A stretch of DNA of 40,336 bases from Mansonella perstans (GCA_037074765.1 JBAMDO010000346.1:1-40336), one strand, 5' to 3'. Counted from the stretch's first letter, positions 23,544-33,162 are shown. The notes: a model not told the origin generated them from the letters alone. Made by a program: numbers and translations.

Positions 23544-24252
23544 CTCCTATGATATGCCACTTCGATAGGAACATGCAAATGATTTATTATACTGATTCTG
23601 ATAAATAAATATTGGTTTATGACTCATAAATTTGCATATTAATTTTGCAACATTTTTCGCTTGTCAATTTAAGTCTTTATTATTATTCTCTGATCAATTA
23701 ATAATTGATTTTTGACATTATGAACTTTTTGAGATTTGATCATTTTCAAATTAACGCTAATTTAGAAATGGATATATTTCCTTCAAAACTTAAGTTTTTA
23801 TACGAACTTTTGTAAAGCAAAAAATCTGAAGGTATTTTGTGATCAAATTTTGAATTCAATTATTTACTTATAGTTAAAAAAGATGATATTTATCACTTAA
23901 ACTAAACTTACAATCATCTTTAAAAATTTTTTTGTTATTGCAGCCATTCGATAGTAGCTAATCAGTTAAAATTTTAAAGAGGAAACAAAAAATGCTACCG
24001 ATGATACAATTATTTATTTTATGCAATCATTTCTTATAAGCTTTTTAGAACATTGCTTACTGCAAAATGAAATATCTGTTAAAAATTTGCAAAAGATTAA
24101 AAAGTTGATTAATTTCCAATTGTTGGGATTATTAAGAATTTTAATTACGAGTATCTGAATGATTTATTGGTCAAATTATTGAAATTTATGAATGAATCAA
24201 ATTTTACTATTGATAAATTATTCCATTTCTTAGCAAGTTTTCTGAGTAATAG
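19751..24252 (-). repeat. Right arm of the 4.5-kb inverted duplication
   Basis: Reverse complement of 3598-8099. Its inner end at 19751 continues into the natural end of the gene (stop at 19711) rather than into retroelement DNA. Its outer end at 24252 abuts an antisense BEL LTR scrap. Confidence 0.95.
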
Positions 24253-24440
24253 TAATTAGATTTATTGACCTATTGGAATTTTCGCTTTATGGATTTCGCG
24301 ACACTCCCAAAGGGAGGAGAGAGGAGAGGCTAAGGAGTGGATTGAGGGTTTCATTTTGTATTCGTGTGGGTGTTCTGGTTCTCGTAGCAATTGGTTTCTC
24401 CGGTTCTAAAATTTTGAATTGGGGTTTCCGGAGTTTGTTG
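24253..24440 (-). mobile_element. Antisense BEL/Pao scrap: LTR start plus pol-env linker
   Basis: On the minus strand 24305-24253 reads as an LTR start (TGTCGCGAAATCC...). To its right 24440-24345 matches the linker before env in elements A and B: a minus-strand match to A 12640-12725, with TAGCAATTGG and CCGGTTCT shared on the plus strand. The env coding part between them is missing, so this is an internally deleted remnant of a third element in the opposite orientation. It begins exactly where the duplicated arm ends. Confidence 0.65.
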
Positions 24441-24520
24441 TTAAATAATTTCGTTGTTTTCAACTTCTAGAGGATATAACATATTCACTGACCTATTGAT
24501 TAACCACAACATTCACGACA

Positions 24521-24897
24521 CAATGCTCAACGTACATATATGCAAACGTACTGTTCAGAACGAGATCCTCTAGATTCTTCCAAACAATGCTCAACGTATA
24601 CATATTTGAATGTGCTGCTTTAAATAAAATCCACTAGATACGTTCTAAACAACGACTCAATCTGCTGAAACTTGCAGCTGCAGATGAAATTCCAATGTTC
24701 AACCTATATTTAAGTGAACATGCTGTTTTAAATGAAATTCTCTAGATTCTTTCAAGCAATATTCAATCTATTTATACTTGAATGTACTATTTTAAATGAT
24801 TCATCCGAATAATATTTAACATATATACAAGTGAACGTGCTGTTTTAAATGAAATCCTTTAGATTCTTCCAAGCAATGTTCAGCCTATACATATTTT
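24521..24897. repeat. Diverged tandem repeat, about 64-bp unit
   Basis: Units start near 24521, 24585, 24650 (shortened), 24693, 24757 (shortened), 24809 and 24874 (partial). The consensus includes CAATGTTCAACCTATA, GTGCTGTTTTAAATGAAAT and CTCTAGATTCTTCCAAG. Non-coding. Confidence 0.85.
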
Positions 24898-25186
24898 GGC
24901 AAATTGCGTTTCTTGAAATATGGTATATTCTTTTAGTCATTAAACAAGCAAAACGTGGAAAATTAAAATTTCTAGGTTTCATATAAAATTGTAAAAACTG
25001 TGGAGTTTTGGAGTATTGCATTTTTTGAAATATGGTATTTTCTTATGGTCATTAAACAAACAAAACAAGCAAAATTAAAATGTACCACATTTCTGGGATA
25101 CACCTTAAAAATATTAAATTTTGCAAAATTGCGTTTCTTGAAATATGGTGTATTTTTTTAGCCATTAAAAAAGCAAAACGTGAGTT
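24894..25186. repeat. Tandem repeat, about 112-bp unit, three copies
   Basis: Units start near 24894, 25006 and 25119. Each has a T-run, TTGC, TTTCTTGAAATATGG, then CATTAAACAAGCAAAAC. It directly follows the 64-bp array but shares no sequence with it. Confidence 0.85.
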
Positions 25187-25237
25187 TTTTCAATTTTTGT
25201 ATGAAGTAATAAAAATTGAACAGTAATCAGACTTTCA

Positions 25238-26087
25238 ATGGCTGCACTTCTACCGCCGCAAATTACTCGTCTCATGGTTTTGGACGCGTGTTTTAGATGT
25301 TTTTAGACAAGGTAAGCTTTGCATTACAATATTGTTGCTCGCTTTTATCAAAAGTCTCTTTGTTGTTCAAGTCAAGTTTATTAATATCAGAGCATTTATA
25401 GAAATGTTTTTTGTTTCTATTTTAATTGCCTTTTAGGACCCGCATCTATTGATAATAACTGATTCGTATCAAGTAATATGTAGTAATCTGATTCTAGTAA
25501 TACGTGTGATATAAAAAAACTACGATATCACAATATGCACAAAACTCGTGAAGCTTGGTTATTTTTCATTTGATAGACTTGAAATATTTCGAATTTCATT
25601 AGTGTTGGTTGCTTCTTTTGACATTTTCTCTTGCATTGGACCACTTTTGCTGTATGTATGACACCATATTCCCAAATTACGCATAAAATTGCATTAAAAC
25701 TGTAGAGCTGGTCTTATATTGTTGACTCTTCTTACAGATCTCACATCTTACATCTTGTAAGGTCTACAGAAAGATCTGAATCTTACGAAGTGTTTGTTAA
25801 AGGGTTTGCATATCTTATACTTTATATTTAATTTTTTCTTGATGCTTCAGTTGATATGTTTTCCACAGAACCATCCATCTTCTCTATAGAATTGGTTACA
25901 AATTTTGCCGAAAAATTTATGGAAACTTTAACACTTAAAGAGGAAGAATGCAGTTGACACACTCTCACATTCTAGAACTGTTGAAGGTAACAAAGCAAGT
26001 AACATTAGACCGACATTAGTGGAATTATTTATTAAGGGAGAGGAAGAGAAAACTAACGTTTTGAAAGTGCGTTTAAAACTTTCCTGA
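25238..26087 (+). pseudogene. Possible eroded gene, unrecognised
   Basis: Separate coding-like segments lie on the plus strand. At 25238 an ATG opens MAALLPPQITRLMVLDACF and runs 22 codons to a TAG seven bases before a good donor (GTAAGC at 25312). A TTTTAG acceptor at about 25436 precedes DPHLLIITDSYQ. A CTTCAG acceptor at 25850 precedes a segment with MFSTEPSIFSIELVTNFAEK that stops at 25955; in a neighbouring frame the reading continues (TVEGNKASNIRPTLVELF) to a TGA at 26085. Splice signals and protein-like stretches suggest a real gene, but the frame is interrupted at least twice by single bases. I do not recognise the protein. Decay and sequencing error are both possible. Confidence 0.35.
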
Positions 26088-26099
26088 AATTTGAAAATT

Positions 26100-27246
26100 T
26101 CATGTTGTTATTATAGCAATGATAGGTTTGCTAAGTTTATCGGCCTATCGTGAGCTTTCTGAAAGTGTTAAATAATTTGGTTTGAAATCCATTAAAGAAA
26201 TTTCCCCATTTAAATTTCTCTATAGATGAACTTTATGAAAGAGCAGTTCTTTTTCTTTTCTTATACAATTCTGAATTGGCATGTTTTGCATAATCAGGAT
26301 GTGTAAAGATTAATTAACCTCGATCCAAAATATATTTTTTGATTTTATATTCAATAAATAACAAAATTTTAAATAGTCAAATGCCTTCTTGAGCTATTCT
26401 ATAAAAATAATTCTAAGATTAAAACTAATATTACATTAACTTTGTGACATGTTAACAATTCAGAGATTAAGTAATCTTAAATGCAAAAGTGCGGGATCTA
26501 AATCACCATTCTTCGATTACGATTTTTTTTTTTAATTCTTGTTTAATTCAAAAAAATAAAGAATTGATGATTTCGGACTAGTTGTTTTCCTCTGGCATGA
26601 TGCAAAATTGAACAAAAGATATACATCTTAAGAACGAAGAGAAGATTGAAGCTTGATTTAAGTGTATCATTTAAGTATGCAGCAAGGTAGTATTTGTATT
26701 GCTAGCAGTTTCAGCGCATTAAAATCATTTAATATTTCGATATTTTACATCTAATATTTCGATAATTTATTTCAACTCGAAACTTTCTATAAAAGTTATA
26801 TGTCCCACAGTATATTTCTTTATATGTGGATACCGTAACAGTTAAACATTAGCTCATGGCGAAATATCCGCTTTTTAAATCAATATTGTGTTTGAAATTT
26901 AAAATTTCGAGTCACAAACCACAAATTTACGGTTGCGTGAATAAATATTATATACGAATAAGAAATTTTATCGATTTATTAAAATTCAATAAGCTTTGGC
27001 TATAAATTTTGCAAAATCTATAATAGAGCTACATTTATGTAGTTGTAACTCTGCGCGGTGGTCAATTATTGATATATTTTCTAAGCTATATAATGGTCGA
27101 AGTTAATCCTAACCCGGAAAAAGGTCTGGACGGCTAGTTTATCGTGATATCTTTGGACTGCATACATAGTATACATAGTTGGAACCCTAAATTAAACTTT
27201 GAAAGCGAATATAATTTCAAGTTCTCTTAAAAACACTTAGGATATA
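26100..27246. other. Non-genic stretch upstream of the kinase gene
   Basis: Contains the dispersed repeat at 26428-26637. No gene recognised; the last few hundred bases are presumably promoter and 5' UTR of the kinase gene, with no clear element picked out. Confidence 0.45.
26428..26637 (-). repeat. Dispersed repeat, inverted copy of 16781-17010
   Basis: Its reverse complement matches 16781-17010 with many substitutions. Includes a T-run that may be the tail of a small non-autonomous element. Confidence 0.65.
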
Positions 27247-29513
27247 ATGAAAATAATTTATTTGCATCCCGGAGATGTGCTTGGTGATTGGACAGTTTTG
27301 GACAAAATTGGCGAAGGTGGATTTGGCGCTGTTTACTCGGTAAATTATCTTAATATAATAATAATTAACCCATATTATTTGTAATGATAAATAGCTATGG
27401 AAATAATTATGACAATTGCCTAGACCTTCAAACCTCTTTAACGCTGCTACAAAAAATTACAGGTAAAAGATAGCAAAGGAAATAAGCATGCCATGAAAAC
27501 TGAAAACGTTAATGCGACCGCTAAAGTAAATGTACTTTATGTCATATCTTGCACAGTTGATAGTTTAGATAAATTTTAAACAAAGCAATGAAAACGATGA
27601 TCTTCAAGAAGTTTGAATTTGTTTCTGCGCAATCCGATAGCAAACTGCAAAAAATTAAATGCACAGTAAATACAATTAAATAGTACTGCTAAATTCAAAC
27701 GCCATTCTTAACAGAAAATTATGATTTATAAAGGATTTAGTCCGTGCATGTAGGAAAAATATAGATGTTGGAAGTGTAATATTAAAAAAGTATCTGTGTA
27801 TAATGTAAAAGTATAATGTAAAAAAAGTATCCGTGCATATAGGTGTTGAAAGCAGAATATTATGTTCTGACAGAAGTGAAGAAAGCAAAGGCGACACATT
27901 TCTGTGATATTTTGGACAGCGGCTTGGTTGGCGATAATAAATACATAGTGATGACATTAGTCGGACCATCTCTCACGGTCATTATCATGCATTTTCATTT
28001 CTTCATTTACTAAATGTTTCCATCTAAAAAAGTGGACATATAACAGGACGGAAATAATACGAAATTTTAGCAAAATTGAAAACAGAAACTCGAGTCTTTT
28101 TAGCCAATTTTAAGAATAAAACTTTAGGATTTGAGGAAACATGATCCGACGCAAAAAATACAGAAATTCACCATGGGTTGTGCACTTTCAGTAGGTATGA
28201 AATGTTTGGAAGCAATTGAAGAACTTCATAACATTGGGTATGTTCTGATATCGTGAAAGATTTAAAGGCTTCTAAATGCTTAGACCTTACAAACAAGATT
28301 ATTTCAAGAGAACGTCCATCATCATTTCGCATTAAGGTATTTGCATCGTGATATCAAACCTGGTAACTTTGCAATTGGTCGTAAAAACCTACGCCAAATT
28401 TATTTACTCGACTTTGGTATGTATCGTAAATATCTTAATAGTCAATCATGTATACGTTACCCACGACGATCTGCTGGCTTCCGAGGCACTCTCAGGTAGT
28501 GATCTCTGGATCTCTTTAAGGTATTAATTTAAAGAAGACTCTTTTAGGAGATACAAAATTCGAAAAGTTGCTTTTCCAAGCAGCTCATAAATTAAGCTCA
28601 TAGCTATGTTCGTATTTACTGACACTTTTCAACCGTCTGTAATTGTTGCAATTATGATTCAGGCTATTCATTGCAGATATGCGTCAATAAGCAGTCATAT
28701 ATCGCGTGAGCAGTGTAGAAAGGATGACCTGGAAAGTTGGTTGTATCAGCAAGTGCACCTTTTCTTCTCTCTCTAAAATAAAATTTTAAATTAACGCTAA
28801 ATTAAATGATTATTGATTGGACGCATAATTGACATCTTATTAGCCAGTAAAAGATGATAAAATACCAATGATAAATATTTTTTCCTTCGTATGAGAATAT
28901 TTTCAGTTGATGTCTCTCAGGAAAAAAACTAGGCGGTATATTCAACTGAAGCTCTATTCGTTTAGAGTAACCACTAATTTTAATCCTTTTCCCCCATTAT
29001 GAAATAATAAATAATGATGTCTTTATTCCAATTCCTACATATCATTATTATTATGATGAATTTCTGGTGGAACTAACATTGGCTATTTACCGTGGAAAAG
29101 TATGCAAGACAAGGATGAAGTGGGTCGATGTAAACAACTCTGTCGCAAGGATGAATATATCAAAGAATTGTTTGGTGGCTGTCCAAGAGAATATATTACG
29201 ATTATGAGACTTATTGATTCCATTAGGTTACATTTGTCTTTCAAAGATATACAGTATAGCAACAGCAACACTTCGCATAAATCGGCGTAAAATCTATGAT
29301 TTGCAATCATAAATTAAATCTATGATTTGCAATCTCTGCACTAATTGCTGCAGTTTTTTACAATTGTAATTTTTTAGATATTACTCAAAACCAGAATATA
29401 GTAAGATAGCAGATTTATTGCGTGATGCATTGCGAAACAACAATGTACCGGAATATCCCTATGACTGGGAAAAGTATCTCCAACCAATGAATACATCAAA
29501 GAAGCCAAAGTGA
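27247..29513 (+). CDS. CK1/TTBK-like protein kinase gene, eight exons, exon 7 defective
   Basis: Exons: 27247-27339, 27463-27525, 27843-27977, 28128-28237, 28337-28495, 28677-28748, about 29064-29226 and 29378-29513. The product, about 310 residues, is a nematode-type CK1/tau-tubulin-kinase-like enzyme that would phosphorylate protein Ser/Thr. Seen in order: GEGGFGAVYS (ATP loop), the lysine in HAMKTE, LVGPSL, YLHRDIKPGNFAIG (catalytic loop), LLDFG (metal-binding DFG), CIRYPRRSAGFRGTLRYAS (activation segment, CK1 hallmark), RKDDLESWLYQ and GYLPWKSMQDKDEVG. All catalytic residues are present. The donor of intron 6 is of GC type (GCAAGT). Exon 7 is broken: no AG acceptor precedes LVELTL, and the frame shifts by one base between LVELTL and GYLPW near 29080. 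Either a recent pseudogene or a sequence error at one of the two sites. Confidence 0.85.
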
Positions 29514-30898
29514 AAGCTTTATAAGCATTTAACAGCAACATAATGCCAAAGCTCTTTAAGAAAATGGGAATAATATATCTCACTATTTTCACAGAAAATG
29601 AAATCCAGATGATCCTGCGATCTGCATAGCATACTGCTAAAGTTATTGAAAACTATCGCATTTTACAATAATTATTTTGAATTAACTGAAAAAGAAACAG
29701 TGAACTATATAAAACTATTCTTGACTTTTATCAACATTGAATAATTAATATTGAATATTAAAACTTTTTTTGATAAACATAACTCTTTATCTTCTATGGT
29801 TACAATTAATGGTAGCATCACTCATTACTATCCATTCGCACAACTATATTAATGACATTAGCTCTCTCTGCAATGATAGCCAATGCAATTGATGCATACT
29901 GTTATCTTCACGTTCATATCGATATTTCCGTATTAAACTGTTTATATCGTGTATAAGTATGCTTGTGATTAATGTATGATAGTCAAATCAATCAATCGAT
30001 TGCAGGCTTCCGCTCACTACCTTTTTCATCTCCTTTAATGCTTTTAATAAGTGAAAAAAGAATTAAACAATCTTCAAAATTTTTAAAGTTTTTTTTCAAA
30101 CAGTCTGTCGAACACAGAGGAAAGACAGAAAAATAAACTCATGCAATCATAGAATAGAAACCGCGGTCGGAAGGAGTTGACAATATCAGCCACGCTATCA
30201 ATACCGATAAATAATATCACACAAAGAAGGACGAAAAAATGCATCTTTATGGTCAAGTTAAGCCGATTTCTGAGTTAGATTTTTTCACGTATTATTTATT
30301 ACTCATTTATAATACAAACCTCGACATTATTACAACTTTTTTAAATTTTCGAAGTTTCTCTGCAGAAGTTCATCCTTCAACCGCTTTTCTGATTTGATTT
30401 AGATTCAAAATTTAGATTTGATTCGGACTCAAAATTTAGTTTTTTGACGTAATACTTATTGATTTTTTGTGATATTAAGAACTATAATTTATTCATGGAT
30501 GTATTTCAGTCGCTTAAATATTTAATATGATCCTGTTGCTGGAAGAGAAAGAGAATAGGCATCTGAAATAATCCACAATTTTGTCATTCTTCTTCATTTA
30601 ATAAAATTGCAAATAATTTTCTCATGAGTCTCTATGTTGTTTGAGGCTGTTATACACAATGCCGATGTTTTATTGCATTTTTCTGTCACATCAGTCCTTC
30701 TTCTCATCCGATAGGGCTTGTTACTCAATTCTTCGAGTAGGAGACCACAAATTTATAAATTTATGACTTTGATTTTTATTCTACCCTTTATTAGTTATTT
30801 TTTTAAGAACACTTTTTGTAACACAGGCCGTTTGGTCTCATAAGATATTTCATATATTATAATGAATATCACAGTTGCTTAGAATTTAGTAGTCTTGT
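29514..30898. other. Non-genic stretch between kinase gene and element B
   Basis: No gene, strong repeat or splice-consistent frame seen on either strand. The first part may be kinase 3' UTR. Confidence 0.5.
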
Positions 30899-31215
30899 TG
30901 TCGCGAAACTCGCGAAAATTAAAATAAATTTTATACAAATTAAAAGGAATGGTTCCCATGATTCATTAGTTATCTCATTTACATCTTTAAGAGTTATTTC
31001 CCACCAAATTCTAATGTGTTTTTTCTTTCCTTTTTAACCGGATGTTCATGTCCTTCCTTTTTTCCCAGGTTTCGTGTTCCGTTTATACAGTAAATTCCTT
31101 TCCTGTTAATCATTCCAAATATTCATTCTAATTCTCATACCGAACTTCTCCTTAGCATGCTTATATGTTAATCAGATCTAACAGTTTCCGGTGTAAACCA
31201 CTCCTTCTTCTAGAC

Positions 31216-31222
31216 TATATAA
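31216..31222 (+). promoter_or_regulatory. TATA box of 5' LTR B
   Basis: TATATAAACTGT, conserved with LTR A at 14734. It lies about 113 bp before SL1, so ordinary initiation would give an RNA with a short leader upstream of SL1. Confidence 0.65.
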
Positions 31223-31321
31223 ACTGTACTTAATTTCCAATCTTTATCCTAAGGATTCCAGTCTTGCTCACGCTTTATTCGCTATTCTACTGTTTACTAT
31301 CCACTTTATTTCTCGTTCTAA

Positions 31322-31327
31322 AATAAA
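31322..31327 (+). terminator. Poly(A) signal in 5' LTR B
   Basis: AATAAA one base before the SL1 copy; its 3' LTR counterpart at 38954 would end element transcripts. Confidence 0.6.
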
Positions 31328-31328
31328 G

Positions 31329-31350
31329 GGTTTAATTACCCAAGTTTGAG
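31329..31350 (+). promoter_or_regulatory. Exact SL1 spliced-leader sequence in 5' LTR B
   Basis: All 22 bases match nematode SL1. It is followed by GTGTTC, the first arm of a 6-bp stem closed by GAACAC. SL1 ends TTTGAG, close to the nematode 3' splice consensus, so it might itself accept trans-splicing. Confidence 0.95.
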
Positions 31351-31417
31351 GTGTTCCTACATTTAATTGAACACACTCCACACACCAACGGTTGCGCAAC
31401 AAAATTTCCCGACAATT

Positions 31418-31444
31418 TGGTGCCACGAGCCGGGATCGAACCGG
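31418..31444 (+). promoter_or_regulatory. Primer-binding site, 27-nt tRNA complement
   Basis: Begins TGGTGCCACGAGCC three bases after the LTR. Its reverse complement ends in CCA and reads as a full acceptor 3' strand plus a T-arm with the loop TTCGATC. Complementarity reaches through the T-loop into the 5' T-stem, longer than the usual 18 nt or so. The primer tRNA isotype could not be assigned. The gag ATG follows at 31446. Confidence 0.85.
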
Positions 31445-31445
31445 A

Positions 31446-32219
31446 ATGTCCTCATCAGTCGCACAATCAGCGCAACCAGCAATCGGCAGGATTGCCGAAC
31501 TTCTGGAGGAGATCAATAAACTCGATCTAACACAGCCAGATCGGAACCTCTCCCCAGAAGAACAGAATAAACAATACGAAACGAAAAAACGTATTGTTCG
31601 AAACAAGGCGAAGCAACTAGAGATGTACGCCAACAACTTGGAGGTGATCAACGATAAGTGGCTAACTCTCATACAGCAAACGACAATAGCGACGAAAAGG
31701 AAGGAAGAAGAAGAGAGGTATGAGAGGATGGTCACGGACAAACAGGGAATCTTGCATATGATTAATAAGAGCAAGGAAGCGATCATTATCCTTGACTCTT
31801 ATTATAACGACTTCGAATTAGCAATCAAAAAGGAGGAGTCGTCGTCCACGCGAGAGAGGGAAACAGCCAATCCCTCACCTGTTTACCATTCAACGGTAAA
31901 CCTACCAAAGTTACCGCTGCCAACCTTCAGTGGCGACATCAAGTTATGGAGGGAATTCTGGAATAACTTCGATGCAGCTATTCACCTCCAGGACATATCG
32001 AATATTCAAAAGCTCACCTACCTAAGATCATGTTTAAGGGGTGAGGCACTGGAAGCTATAAGAGGGTTCGACATAGCTCCAGAAAACTACGAAGTAGTAA
32101 GGCAGGTGTTAACCGACAAATACGGTAACCCTGCAATCATTAAAAAATCATTATACCTTGAATTCCAGTCCATTCAACGCAACCATTCAACAAAGCTTTC
32201 CAATCTTTGTCAATCTTGA
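31446..32219 (+). CDS. Gag N-terminal part of element B
   Basis: The ATG at 31446, two bases after the primer site, is chosen over one at 31392 inside the LTR. About 257 codons: a charged, probably coiled-coil N-terminus (to about residue 130) and the BEL gag core (DUF1759 type) with PKLPLPTFSG, WREFWNNF, KLTYLRSCLRGEA and NYEVVRQVLTDKYG. It would build the capsid shell. The frame ends at 32217-32219 inside a 40-bp perfect palindrome (32195-32234), after which the gag reading continues one frame over (WKARVEVMENILRQLEAMG). The last codons here lie in the palindrome and are probably not original gag sequence. Confidence 0.85.
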   Translation: MSSSVAQSAQPAIGRIAELLEEINKLDLTQPDRNLSPEEQNKQYETKKRIVRNKAKQLEMYANNLEVINDKWLTLIQQTTIATKRKEEEERYERMVTDKQGILHMINKSKEAIIILDSYYNDFELAIKKEESSSTRERETANPSPVYHSTVNLPKLPLPTFSGDIKLWREFWNNFDAAIHLQDISNIQKLTYLRSCLRGEALEAIRGFDIAPENYEVVRQVLTDKYGNPAIIKKSLYLEFQSIQRNHSTKLSNLCQS

Positions 32220-32234
32220 CAAAGATTGGAAAGC

Positions 32235-33162
32235 AAGGGTCGAAGTCATGGAAAATATTCTTCGACAACTAGAAGCAATGGGGGACATATTGGAGCATCC
32301 CATCATTGAATCGACGATCGAAAGCAAGCTACCACCATGGATCCTGGATAAAGTCTACCAGGCGAAGAAGGAAACAACATCATGGTCGGTAAGTTGCTTA
32401 CGAAAATTCCTAATGGAAATAATCCTTAGAAGCGAGGAAGTAAGTAGAAACCAAAACCCTCAACAAGGACTAAGCCCAAAAGGATTGGTTCAAAAACCTC
32501 ATCAACAACCGATCTCAAAAAGAGCGGTTCACTTTCAAAGGGAGAGAGAAACCTCTGCCCTAACTATCACAAAACAACCAAACGAGGTAAAACCTCCTCA
32601 GGCTGGTAAGAAAACAAAAGGCAACAAGGAGAAAAGACCTTGTACCTTTTGTAATAAAAACCATTGGGACAATGAATGCCCAAACTACGCGACGACGAAA
32701 CAACGATACGATCGCCTGAAGGACCTCAAGGCATGTATCAACTGCTTCAGTAAGGAGCACGCAACAAGTGAGTGCAATCGAAGGAAACGAACATGTTTCC
32801 ATTGCAATGGCGATCACAAGACGGCATTGTGCCACAAAACTTATAGCTCGACCAAAAATGGAGCAAGCAAACAAGAATCAAACTCAACAATCGTCATCAA
32901 CTCACTGAACCAGCCAGTTAATCATCAAGGTAAGAGGGTTTTGTTAATATGCAAGGAAATAGAGGCAGTCAACCCCAGCAAACCGGAAAATCATGAAGAA
33001 GCCATGGTACTCTTCGATCCGGGGTCACAATCTTCATTTATCACGAAGAAGTTAGCTAGCCGTTTGCACTTATCGGAAAATGCAAAGGAAGACGTAAAAC
33101 TTTTTTCCTTTGGCAATCAATTACCCAAGGTTTACCAAACTAATAAGGTAAACGTGGAATAA
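32235..33162 (+). CDS. Gag C-terminal part, zinc knuckles and protease of element B
   Basis: Continues gag in a shifted frame (open from 32158). In order: the end of the capsid-like domain (RQLEAMG, PPWILDKVYQAKKE); a basic linker; three zinc knuckles at about 32641-32835 (CTFCNKNHWDNEC, CINCFSKEHATSEC, CFHCNGDHKTALC), which package RNA; then a retropepsin-like protease (DUF1758 type) with FDPGSQSSF at 33013. The active-site turn is D-P-G, not D-S/T-G, the same as in element A. The frame stops at 33160-33162, after a one-base loss near 33155. Homology resumes in the next frame up to 33340, where a second single-base loss occurs in a T-run. Confidence 0.85.

Larger units (their letters stand above)
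30899..31414 (+). repeat. 5' LTR of element B (516 bp)
   Basis: Begins TGTCGCGAAACTCGCG and ends TTTCCCGACA, so the ends form TGTCG/CGACA. It contains TATA (31216), AATAAA (31322), SL1 (31329), then a hairpin GTGTTC/GAACAC and a GTTGCGCAAC palindrome. Equal in length to the 3' LTR. Confidence 0.95.

Noticed and set aside
24521..24897. CRISPR-like array in the 64-bp repeats
   Set aside because: The whole unit is repeated with graded divergence, no constant repeat with variable spacers.
31418..31444. tRNA gene fragment
   Set aside because: It is the complement of a tRNA 3' end including CCA, directly after an LTR, so it is the primer-binding site.
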